The notes below the pieces were generated by a model. It ran no database searches, was not told the origin of the DNA, and saw nothing but the letters and a program-made list of their open reading frames with translations. From assembly GCA_947375085.1 (NCBI GenBank), contig CANCEQ010000082.1, forward strand, positions 1-12,592: a stretch of DNA of 12,592 bases. The letters are read 5' to 3'. This DNA is from Flavobacteriales bacterium (GTDB lineage Bacteria > Bacteroidota > Bacteroidia > Flavobacteriales > Crocinitomicaceae). Below are positions 5,998 through 12,592 of the stretch, in pieces. The position numbers were made by a program, and so were the translations under genes. Each line of letters opens with the position of its first letter. Positions within the stretch are counted from its first letter, which is position 1.

Positions 5998-8046
5998 ATG
6001 CGACATTATCAAAGCTACGTTTTAGGAAAATGGACAAATGGAGAAGGAAATGAAACTAATCTTTTTAATGCCATAACTGGTGAAAAAATTGGAGAAACCT
6101 CTAGTGCTGGATTTGATTATAAAGCTATTTTAGAATATGGTAGAAAAACGGGGGGATATACACTTCGTAAAATGACTTTCCAAGAAAGAGGTCGAATGCT
6201 TAAAGCTTTAGCCTTATTTTTAATGGAGAAAAAAAATGAATATTATGCGGTTAGTTCCTTAACAGGTGCTACTAAAGTAGATTCATGGATTGATATTGAA
6301 GGAGGAATTGGAAATTTGTTTGCAAACGCATCGTTAAGAAGACAATTTCCAGATTTGCCTTACTACGTTGAAGGAAATGCTGTTCCTTTATCTAAAAATG
6401 GGACTTTTATTGGACATCACATAACTGTTCCAAAAGAAGGTGTTGCCGTGCATATCAATGCTTTTAACTTCCCAATTTGGGGGATGTTAGAGAAAATAGC
6501 TGTTAATTTAATGGCTGGTGTTCCTGCAATCGTTAAACCATCTGAATATACATGCTTCTTAACTGAAGTAATGGTTAGAGACATAATAGATTCAAAAATT
6601 TTACCAGAAGGTTCACTTCAATTAGTTTGTGGACTTGGAAGAGGCATCATTGATCATGTCACGAATCAAGATGTTGTCACTTTTACAGGTAGTGCTTTTA
6701 CTGGAAAAAAACTAAAAAGTTTACCCCATATTATAGAAGAAAGTGTTCCTTTCAATCTTGAAGCGGACTCACTAAATGCAACTATTTTAGGTAAATATGC
6801 AGTTCCTGGAACGGAAGAATTTGATTTGTTTATCAAAGAAGCTACCAAAGAAATAACAATTAAAGCTGGACAAAAATGTACGGCTGTAAGAAGAATATTT
6901 GTACCCGAAGACCTAATTGATGAAGTAGAAAAAGGTATTGCATCTCGATTAGCTTCAACAAAAATTGGTGATCCAAGTGTTGAAGGAGTTAGAATGGGTG
7001 CTTTAGCTACTCGAACACAAGTAGATAGAGTAAGAGAAAATGTAGAATTACTGATGAAATCACAAAAAATAGCTTATGGTAATTTAGATGATTTTGAAGT
7101 GCTAGGTGCTGACAAAAATAAAGGTGCTTTCTTCTCTCCTATCCTATTTAGAAACGACGACCCTTTTAATAAGACCGATGTACACGAAATAGAAGCTTTT
7201 GGTCCTATTTCAACAATAATGCCCTACAAAAACATTGAAGATGCTATAGAATTAGCTAAAATGGGTAAAGGGTCTTTGGTTTCATCAATTGTTACACCTA
7301 ATGACAAAGAAGCTTCAGAATTTGTAATTGGTGCAGCCTCAATGCATGGTCGAATTTTAGTATTAAATAAAGAATGTGCTAAAGAAAGCACTGGACATGG
7401 TTCACCTATGCCTATGTTAACACACGGAGGACCAGGAAGAGCTGGAGGAGGTGAAGAAATGGGTGGTAAACGAGGGGTTCTACACTACATGCAACGTACT
7501 GCTATTCAAGGACATCCTACAACTATAACACATATTACAAAACAATTTCAAGTTGGAGCAGAAATGCCAGAAGCGAATCCACATGTTTTTAGAAAACATT
7601 TTGAAGAATTAGTAATTGGTGAGACTGTTTTTACTCATAAACACACTGTCACAGATGCTGATATTGTGAATTTTGCAAACGTTTCGGGAGATAATTTCTA
7701 TGCTCATATGGATGCAACTTCTCTTGAGGGGACTATTTTTGAAAGAAGAGTTGCTCATGGATATTTTATACTATCTAAAGCAGCAGGTTTATTTGTAGAC
7801 CCTAAAAAAGGACCCGTTTTATTGAACTATGGATTAGAAGAAGCTAGATTTACAAAGCCAGTTTATCCAGGAGCAACAATAGGAGTTCGTTTTACTGTTA
7901 AAGAAAAAGTAGATCAAGAAAAACGTTCAGAAGAAGATATTGCAAAAGGAATAGTTAAATTTTTAGTCGATGTTTATGATGAAACAGGAGAAACAGTTGC
8001 ATTAGCAACGATTTTAACTATGGTTCGTAAATTAGATCAAGCTTAA
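5998..8046 (+). CDS. paaZ: Bifunctional PaaZ: oxepin-CoA hydrolase / 3-oxo-5,6-dehydrosuberyl-CoA semialdehyde dehydrogenase
   Basis: The 682 residues match the length of E. coli PaaZ (681) and can be aligned with it by eye along the whole protein. An N-terminal aldehyde dehydrogenase (about 1-520) carries NAFNFPIWGMLEK, FTGSAFTG, the general base Glu255 in NLEADSLN and the nucleophile Cys294 in GQKCTAVRR (E256 and C295 in E. coli). After the HGGPGRAGGGEEMGG stretch and a linker comes a MaoC-type hydratase (about 540-682) with SGDNFYAHMD, whose Asp565 and His570 keep the catalytic DxxxxH spacing, and VAHGYFILS. In the phenylacetate pathway the hydratase opens the oxepin-CoA ring and the dehydrogenase oxidises the aldehyde with NADP. 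All catalytic residues are intact. No other paa gene is in the window. The ATG at 5998 gives the E. coli-like N-terminus. Confidence 0.96.
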   Translation: MRHYQSYVLGKWTNGEGNETNLFNAITGEKIGETSSAGFDYKAILEYGRKTGGYTLRKMTFQERGRMLKALALFLMEKKNEYYAVSSLTGATKVDSWIDIEGGIGNLFANASLRRQFPDLPYYVEGNAVPLSKNGTFIGHHITVPKEGVAVHINAFNFPIWGMLEKIAVNLMAGVPAIVKPSEYTCFLTEVMVRDIIDSKILPEGSLQLVCGLGRGIIDHVTNQDVVTFTGSAFTGKKLKSLPHIIEESVPFNLEADSLNATILGKYAVPGTEEFDLFIKEATKEITIKAGQKCTAVRRIFVPEDLIDEVEKGIASRLASTKIGDPSVEGVRMGALATRTQVDRVRENVELLMKSQKIAYGNLDDFEVLGADKNKGAFFSPILFRNDDPFNKTDVHEIEAFGPISTIMPYKNIEDAIELAKMGKGSLVSSIVTPNDKEASEFVIGAASMHGRILVLNKECAKESTGHGSPMPMLTHGGPGRAGGGEEMGGKRGVLHYMQRTAIQGHPTTITHITKQFQVGAEMPEANPHVFRKHFEELVIGETVFTHKHTVTDADIVNFANVSGDNFYAHMDATSLEGTIFERRVAHGYFILSKAAGLFVDPKKGPVLLNYGLEEARFTKPVYPGATIGVRFTVKEKVDQEKRSEEDIAKGIVKFLVDVYDETGETVALATILTMVRKLDQA

Positions 8047-8055
8047 AATTCTACC

Positions 8056-9339
8056 ATGAAACTATTTTTATTCTTTTCATTTTTCATTGCTTCTACTTTA
8101 TTTTTTAGTTTAAATGCTCAAAACAATTATAAAATTTTATTAGAGCATGGTTATCTTCACGTAGGTAATGGACAAGTAATTGAAAGTGCTTTAATCGGTG
8201 TTGAAAATGGAAAAATAAGTTTGGTTAGAAATTCATTAGCTTATACTTACAATAAAAAAGAATGGGATACAATAATTAACCTCAATGGTCAACACATATA
8301 TCCTGGATTTGTTGCTCCCAATTCTACATTAGGTTTGACAGAAATTGATGGTGTAAAGGCGACTCATGACTTTTTAGAAGTTGGCGAATTAAATCCACAT
8401 ATCCGTTCTCAAATTGCATTTAATCCCGAATCAGATGTAATTGCAACTGTTAGAACTAATGGTGTTTTAATTGCTCAAGCTACTCCAAGAGGAGGTATTG
8501 TTTCTGGTACATCATCAATAATGAAATTAGATGGATGGAATTGGGAAGACGCAACCATTTTAAACAATGATGGAATTCATTTAAATTGGCCTACTTATTT
8601 AAAACATGAGCATTCAAATCCACCGAATAAAAACAATTTATACGAAGAAGAAAAGAATAAAATTTATCATTTTTTTACTTTATCGAAGACCTACTCTGAA
8701 ACTATTGAACACGAAAAAATAGACATTCGATTAGAAGCAATGAAGGATTGTTTTAATGGTGATAAAAGAGTTTATATTCATGCTAACCAATTACAAGAAC
8801 TTATAGATATAATTAATTTTGCTAATTATTTTAAAATTAAATACCCGGTAATAATAGGAGGTAATGATAGTTATCTGATTACTGATAAATTAAAAGACGC
8901 TAAAATCCCCATAATGATTTCACGTCTTCACAATCTGCCTCACAATGAAGATGATGCAATTGATATAAACTATAAATTACCATCTTTATTACAAGCTGGT
9001 GGAGTAAAGTTTTGTGTACAAAATGAAGGGGATATGGAAGCTATGAATTCAAGAAATTTACCATTTCTCGCTGGAACAGCAAAAACTTATGGATTAACTG
9101 AAGAACAAGCAATTCAGTCTATTTCTTTAAGTAGTTGTGAAATAATAGGTGTTTCAGATCAATTTGGTAGTATAGAAGAAGGGAAAAATGCAACATTATT
9201 CGTTTCAACAGGTAATGCATTAGATATGAGAAGTAATAAAATTACATCCATCTTAATAAATGGAAAATTTGTGAATTTAAGTAATCACCAAGAAAAACTT
9301 TATAATAAATATACTGAAAAATACAACCAAAAATTTTAA
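8056..9339 (+). CDS. Exported amidohydrolase-family protein lacking the HxH metal motif
   Basis: The 427-residue product has a signal peptide ending SLNAQ (about 1-22) and the composite fold of amidohydrolases related to imidazolonepropionase. It has an N-terminal beta sandwich (YLHVGNGQVIES...GVENGKI), a barrel, and the C-terminal closing part LGSIEEGKNATLFVS-like ending with ALDMRSNKITSILINGK. The barrel entry reads PGFVAPNSTLGL (from residue 83), where active enzymes have PGFIDxHxH; Asn89 and Thr91 stand in the His positions. Asp326 in NEGDME may be the conserved late-barrel aspartate. I recall PGF-APN-TLGL variants as a recognisable Bacteroidetes subgroup, so this looks like a family trait and not a mutation. 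Hydrolytic activity is therefore doubtful. It begins 9 bp after paaZ and is probably co-transcribed, although an exported protein has no evident part in phenylacetate breakdown. Confidence 0.82.
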   Translation: MKLFLFFSFFIASTLFFSLNAQNNYKILLEHGYLHVGNGQVIESALIGVENGKISLVRNSLAYTYNKKEWDTIINLNGQHIYPGFVAPNSTLGLTEIDGVKATHDFLEVGELNPHIRSQIAFNPESDVIATVRTNGVLIAQATPRGGIVSGTSSIMKLDGWNWEDATILNNDGIHLNWPTYLKHEHSNPPNKNNLYEEEKNKIYHFFTLSKTYSETIEHEKIDIRLEAMKDCFNGDKRVYIHANQLQELIDIINFANYFKIKYPVIIGGNDSYLITDKLKDAKIPIMISRLHNLPHNEDDAIDINYKLPSLLQAGGVKFCVQNEGDMEAMNSRNLPFLAGTAKTYGLTEEQAIQSISLSSCEIIGVSDQFGSIEEGKNATLFVSTGNALDMRSNKITSILINGKFVNLSNHQEKLYNKYTEKYNQKF

Positions 9340-10651
9340 TTAAAAATTTGGTTTATAAATCAAAGATGTACTCATCAATGGTATATTCCCACCTTTCCAT
9401 GCGCTAATTTCAATTGATAATGGAACCGATTTTTTTAATGAACAAATTCCAAATCCGACACCTACAATGATAGATTCTTTTTTTCCATTTATTCCTGCAC
9501 CAGCTCCTGCACCTGACGAAATTATAGTATAGATTGGAATGGAAGATATAGGTTTGATGATTGCCTCAAATAATCCTTCTGCATACGCCCCCCCTATTAT
9601 CAGTAAAAGCCCAATAAGTTGATCCTAATAATGAAAAATGACTTCTATCAAAACCAACGAATCTAATTCCAATGTTTCCAAATCCATTTGATCCATTGTA
9701 CAACTTTAGTACTGGTTGCCAATTCAATTTAAGTTTAGATGAATCATTAATGGTTTTACCTAACGTTAAAAAAATAGCACTATAATTAAATTGACCTAAA
9801 GGTGCTTTTATCAATTGATATTTTACTCCTACATTTATCTTTGGTGAAATATAACGTGATGATAACTGAACACCACATAAAGCTCCTCCGCCAACATCAG
9901 TTGCTCCTCCGCCTCCGAATCCAAAAACAAATCCCGGAGTGAAATTAAATTTACTCCAATTAAAATTATAACCTAAACTTGCTAAAGCTTGCATATACCC
10001 ACCATAAATATTTGCTAAATCATGAATTGTAACATCACCACCAATATTTTTAGAACTCCAGTTTAAACCTGCGCCTATAAAAGCTAATTTTTGATGGTTA
10101 AAATAACCAAAACCAAATTCAGGATAAATTGAATATAATTTAAATTGATTTCCTTTCGAAAATAGGTCATATTTCACTCCTAAAAAAGGAGATAATCCTT
10201 GTATCATTCCACTTGAAACATATGTGTATGAGATTCCTGCTTTAAGTTTCGTTCTTTTAGATAATAAGTACTGAGTAAAAGTTGATGCTTGAACTAACCA
10301 TCCATCCTTATCTGGTGCACTTCCTCCTCCACCAGCTAATAAAGATGTATTGAATCCCAAGTTAATCCTCTTAGTACTAAAAAAATCAATTTCAGTTCTA
10401 TAACCGAAAGCAAAATAACCTCCTCTATTCCCTAAATAAGAACCTATTAATTGAAAACCTCCCTCTATATTTAAATCAACTCTCTTATAAATAGGGTAGT
10501 TAATAGATGTAGATAGATATCCAATGTTTGAATTATTTTTTTCAGGAACATAGAAACTTGAAAATTCTATATTTTGAGCATACAGCTTTTTATCTGAATT
10601 AATCCAAATAAAGAAAAGAATTAAGAAAATTACCTTACATCTTATAAACAT
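9340..10651 (-). pseudogene. Outer-membrane beta-barrel-like protein, frame broken at a run of seven G
   Basis: From the ATG at 10651 a signal peptide (ending KKLYAQ) is followed by a glycine- and aromatic-rich sequence of alternating strands (IGYLSTSINYPIY, GISYTYVSS, VFGFGGGGATDVGGG), typical of a porin-like barrel. As it stands the frame stops at 9566 after 361 residues with an unrelated tail, RGGVCRRII. Just before that tail, 9588-9594 is seven C on the plus strand, seven G in the coding strand. With one G fewer the frame continues through DNRGAYAEGLFEAIIKP to ...STSLIYKPNF and a TAA at 9342-9340, giving 436 residues. The restored C-terminus ends in Phe after a strand, as outer-membrane barrels do. 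The break may be a real mutation, phase variation or a sequencing error. Function and cargo are not recognisable. Confidence 0.8.
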
Positions 10652-10673
10652 AAAAAGCCAGAAGAATTCATTG

Positions 10674-10696
10674 CAAAGGTATTCAGAAACTGAATA
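10674..10696 (-). promoter_or_regulatory. -7 element plus 17-bp palindrome (candidate operator) for the barrel gene
   Basis: On the minus strand 10681-10674 reads TACCTTTG, an exact TAnnTTTG match 22 bases before the ATG. Touching it on the upstream side is a perfect palindrome, TATTCAG-AAA-CTGAATA at 10680-10696, which shares the TA of the -7 box and fills the spacer towards where a -33 element would be. A regulator bound there would occlude RNA polymerase. No clear TTG -33 element is seen. Confidence 0.5.
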
Positions 10697-10746
10697 AATA
10701 CATCGGATTGATTAGATCTTTAATAAAAAATAATAATTATGTAATG

Positions 10747-10774
10747 TTAAATACAATCAAAAAAAGTATTTTTG
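10747..10774 (+). promoter_or_regulatory. Promoter of the superoxide dismutase gene
   Basis: TTA at 10747-10749 (near-consensus TTG), a 17-base spacer and TATTTTTG at 10767-10774, an exact TAnnTTTG match. Transcription would begin near 10779-10781, so a TTG start at 10772 is ruled out and the ATG at 10808 follows a leader of about 28 bases. Confidence 0.55.
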
Positions 10775-10807
10775 GGAGTAATAAATATAAATTTTAAAAA
10801 TATAAAT

Positions 10808-11410
10808 ATGTCATTTGAATTACCGCAATTACCTTATGCATACGATGCATTAGAACCACACATTGATGCTAGAACAATGGAAATTCACCATTCAAAACAT
10901 CACCAAGCATATATTACGAATTTAAATGCTGCAATTGCTGGAACAGATTTAGAAGGAAAATCAATTGAAGAAGTTTTGATTAAAGGTAGAGATATTCCTG
11001 CAGTTAGAAACAATGGTGGTGGATTTTGGAATCACAATTTATTTTGGGAAGTAATGGCTCCAAATAAAGGTGGTGAACCAACAGGTGCTTTAGCTGCAGA
11101 TATTACTGCAACATTTGGATCTTTTGAAAATTTTAAAGCTGAATTTGCTAAAGCAGGAGCTACACGTTTCGGTTCTGGTTGGGCTTGGTTATCATTAGTT
11201 CAAGGAAAATTAGTAGTTAGTTCTACTCCAAATCAAGACAATCAATTAATGGAAGAAGGTTTTAATGGAACTCCATTATTAGCGATGGATGTATGGGAGC
11301 ATGCTTACTATTTAAACTATCAAAACAGACGTCCAGATTATATTAATGCATTTTTTAATGTAATTAACTGGGATGTTGTAGCTGCAAAATATGATGCTGT
11401 GAAAAAATAA
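10808..11410 (+). CDS. sodA: Superoxide dismutase, Mn-type (Fe/Mn family)
   Basis: The 200-residue cytoplasmic enzyme converts superoxide to oxygen and hydrogen peroxide. The four metal ligands are visible: His27 ([10 protein letters not shown]), His76 ([11 protein letters not shown]), Asp161 and His165 ([18 protein letters not shown]). The outer-sphere position that is Gln in Fe enzymes is Gly here (NNGGGFWNH), while Gln143 in PNQDN supplies the Gln typical of Mn enzymes. This points to Mn or dual-metal use, which sequence alone cannot settle. The frame is open back to a TTG at 10772, but that codon lies inside the -7 element, and [17 protein letters not shown] is the classical SOD N-terminus, so the ATG at 10808 is the start. 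It forms a single-gene unit with its own promoter and terminator. Confidence 0.97.
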   Translation: MSFELPQLPYAYDALEPHIDARTMEIHHSKHHQAYITNLNAAIAGTDLEGKSIEEVLIKGRDIPAVRNNGGGFWNHNLFWEVMAPNKGGEPTGALAADITATFGSFENFKAEFAKAGATRFGSGWAWLSLVQGKLVVSSTPNQDNQLMEEGFNGTPLLAMDVWEHAYYLNYQNRRPDYINAFFNVINWDVVAAKYDAVKK

Positions 11411-11431
11411 TTCTAAATCTATATTAAGATT

Positions 11432-11464
11432 AAAAATGGCTATCTAAGGATGGCCATTTTTTTT
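11432..11464 (+). terminator. Rho-independent terminator after the SOD gene
   Basis: A 13-bp stem with one G-U pair (arms 11432-11444 and 11449-11461) encloses the loop TAAG and runs into a tract of eight T (11457-11464). It lies 21 bases after the SOD stop codon and separates this gene from the next one on the same strand. Confidence 0.9.
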
Positions 11465-11516
11465 ATACTAGTGTAACCTTTTAAACGATTTGAATTATAG
11501 GAGAAATTCTCTCCAA

Positions 11517-12401
11517 ATGAAAAATAGACTTTCTCTCCAAATTTCAAATACCTTCTGGATGGTATTTTGTATTTCCTTCTTTTCTTTTCAATCGAAAAAA
11601 AATGAAACCGCTGAATTGTTATTTTCTGATGCATGCAAACTCCGTAAAATAAAAAGTATTCAAAAATCAAATGGCATGCATAGTGGTAAATCGGTTATTC
11701 TTGACATACAAAATCTTACGTCATCTTCTTTAACTTTAAAAATACCAGCTGGAACCATTTTTGAACCTTCAAACGAAGGCGAACAAACATTATTAACGGT
11801 TAAAGATCAAATCGTATCTGTTCTTCCAAAAATTAAAACGAATGTTACAGTTGACGCTTATTGCTGTCAAGCACACGATGCTAGTCCTAGGGAAACAAGT
11901 AGTTTTTCAGTAAATAAAACGACCAACCCAAAACTTCAAAAACTAGTAGATTTTATTAAACAGAAAAAAATAGATGTCAATTATTTTCAAAATATGGTTT
12001 GGACTGCTTCTGATAATCACTCCGTAGCATCAATTCCAAATTTATCACCAGTTGATAAAGATATTCGAAAATTTCTATGTGAATTGACAAATCAAAAAGA
12101 AACATGGTATTCAGCTTCTCAGTCAGAAAGCCTTGATCAAAATGGATATATCGTTCGAAACACGACAGAAGTTGGAGGGAAAAATCAATTTTCATGTTTA
12201 AAAAACACCTATATACATGAAGAAGTGCACAAAGAAACAGGAGGAGTAATCATGAGAAGTCAGAAAAGAAGAACATTATGGGAAGGTCCAGTTGAATCAA
12301 CTTTTCATATTAGAGTAAAAGGGTGGATTAAAGGAACCTATTTTTTGAAAGTAATGGATGATAAAAATAAAGTATTGACTTCCTACGAGTTTGAAGTATA
12401 A
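11517..12401 (+). CDS. Exported protein of unknown function
   Basis: The 294-residue product has a hydrophobic N-terminal segment (about 8-26, NTFWMVFCISFFSF) that looks like a signal peptide. Residues about 50-130 appear to be a beta-sandwich, with VILDIQNLTSSSLTLKIPAG, then TVDAYCCQAHDASP with a vicinal Cys116-Cys117 pair. A helical stretch PKLQKLVDFIKQKK follows, and the last part (from about 190) is strand-rich, with FHIRVKGWIKGTYFLKV ending at Val294. I recall the 'IPAGT...AYCCxA' pattern from other Bacteroidetes secreted proteins but cannot name the family. The frame is open upstream to a TTG at 11490, but the ATG at 11517 begins directly at the signal peptide and is preferred. It stands alone between two terminators; no good promoter match was found in the short gap before it. 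Confidence 0.75.
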   Translation: MKNRLSLQISNTFWMVFCISFFSFQSKKNETAELLFSDACKLRKIKSIQKSNGMHSGKSVILDIQNLTSSSLTLKIPAGTIFEPSNEGEQTLLTVKDQIVSVLPKIKTNVTVDAYCCQAHDASPRETSSFSVNKTTNPKLQKLVDFIKQKKIDVNYFQNMVWTASDNHSVASIPNLSPVDKDIRKFLCELTNQKETWYSASQSESLDQNGYIVRNTTEVGGKNQFSCLKNTYIHEEVHKETGGVIMRSQKRRTLWEGPVESTFHIRVKGWIKGTYFLKVMDDKNKVLTSYEFEV

Positions 12402-12427
12402 AAAAAGCGACAATAAATGTCGCTTTT
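12400..12427. terminator. Bidirectional terminator between convergent genes
   Basis: GCGACA (12407-12412) and TGTCGC (12418-12423) form a stem around the loop ATAAA. It is extended by AAAA/TTTT, with seven A on the left that become the U tract for minus-strand transcripts. It begins at the stop codon of the upstream gene and serves both it and the Nfu gene on the other strand. Confidence 0.85.
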
Positions 12428-12452
12428 ATATTGAATTTCAATCAATTACTTA

Positions 12453-12592
12453 TTAAGCAAAACTCGGCAAATTTACAGCTTCAACTGAAATAATTTCAGG
12501 AGCTATTTTTTTAACTGCTTCTTCTACTCCGGATTTTAAAGTCATCATACTCATAGAACAATCACTACAAGCACCCATTAACATCACTTTTA
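12453..12592 (-). CDS. NifU-like/Nfu iron-sulfur scaffold, C-terminal fragment (N-terminus outside window)
   Basis: The last 45 residues are visible, reading on the minus strand from the window edge to the TAA at 12455-12453. VMLMGACSDCSMSMMTLKSG matches the Nfu/NifU C-terminal domain, in which the CxxC pair (here CSDC) binds a [4Fe-4S] cluster for delivery to target proteins. EEAVKKIAPEIISVEAV is the following helix and strand, and the protein ends NLPSFA. The fragment cannot show whether this is a stand-alone Nfu domain or a longer protein with an N-terminal Nfu_N part. Confidence 0.88.
   Translation of the reverse strand, partial: KVMLMGACSDCSMSMMTLKSGVEEAVKKIAPEIISVEAVNLPSFA

Noticed and set aside
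10749..10771. 6-bp inverted repeat AAATAC/GTATTT in the SOD promoter
   Set aside because: It is short, A+T-rich and has an 11-base gap, so chance is the simplest explanation.
10772..10807. Upstream TTG start for the superoxide dismutase
   Set aside because: The TTG lies within the -7 promoter element TATTTTTG, and the extra residues are not part of the SOD N-terminus.
11490..11516. Upstream TTG start for the 294-residue exported protein
   Set aside because: It would put nine polar residues before the MKN... start of the signal peptide; the ATG at 11517 fits better.

Overview
The window reads as a chromosomal segment from a low-GC member of the Bacteroidetes, most likely the order Flavobacteriales. 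The grounds are the strong A+T bias and the lack of Shine-Dalgarno sequences before starts. Several upstream regions carry the flavobacterial -7 element TAnnTTTG, in two cases with a TTG- or TTA-type -33 element. The protein families also fit: an EngB of Bacteroidetes type, a PD40/OmpA/LysM envelope protein, an HMA lipoprotein and secreted proteins whose signal peptides end in ...AQ or ...SQ. The species cannot be fixed from this stretch. No phage, transposon, CRISPR, rRNA or tRNA was seen; the gene content looks like ordinary chromosome.

Layout, left to right. (1) 1-482, minus strand: the first 160 residues of the ribosome-assembly GTPase EngB. (2) 615-1775, plus strand: a small HMA-domain lipoprotein and an alpha/beta hydrolase of the YbfF type, 18 bp apart. 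(3) 1776-5380, plus strand: a promoter region with a tandem 11-bp repeat and a good TTG-N18-TATTTTTG promoter. It precedes a 627-residue PD40/SprB-like/OmpA/LysM protein and a 467-residue DUF1573-like/von Willebrand A protein, which together look like a periplasmic envelope module. (4) 5385-5816, minus strand: a small protein of SpoIIAA/STAS-like appearance. (5) 5998-9339, plus strand: a full-length two-domain PaaZ (phenylacetate pathway), then, 9 bp on, an exported amidohydrolase-fold protein that lacks the usual HxH metal motif. (6) 9340-10651, minus strand: an outer-membrane beta-barrel-like gene whose frame is broken at a run of seven G. Removing one G restores a 436-residue protein ending in Phe, with its stop directly abutting the stop of the amidohydrolase gene. 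(7) 10808-11410, plus strand: a Mn-type superoxide dismutase with its own promoter and a strong terminator. (8) 11517-12401, plus strand: an exported protein of unknown function. (9) 12453-12592, minus strand: the C-terminal end of an Nfu/NifU-type iron-sulfur scaffold. A bidirectional terminator lies between the last two genes.

The genes do not form one pathway. They are housekeeping functions (EngB, SOD, Nfu) mixed with envelope proteins and one catabolic enzyme. I found no convincing undescribed multigene system. The points most worth checking are the G7 frameshift in the barrel gene, a 17-bp perfect palindrome sitting in that gene's promoter spacer, the OmpA/vWA pair, and the amidohydrolase that has lost its metal ligands.
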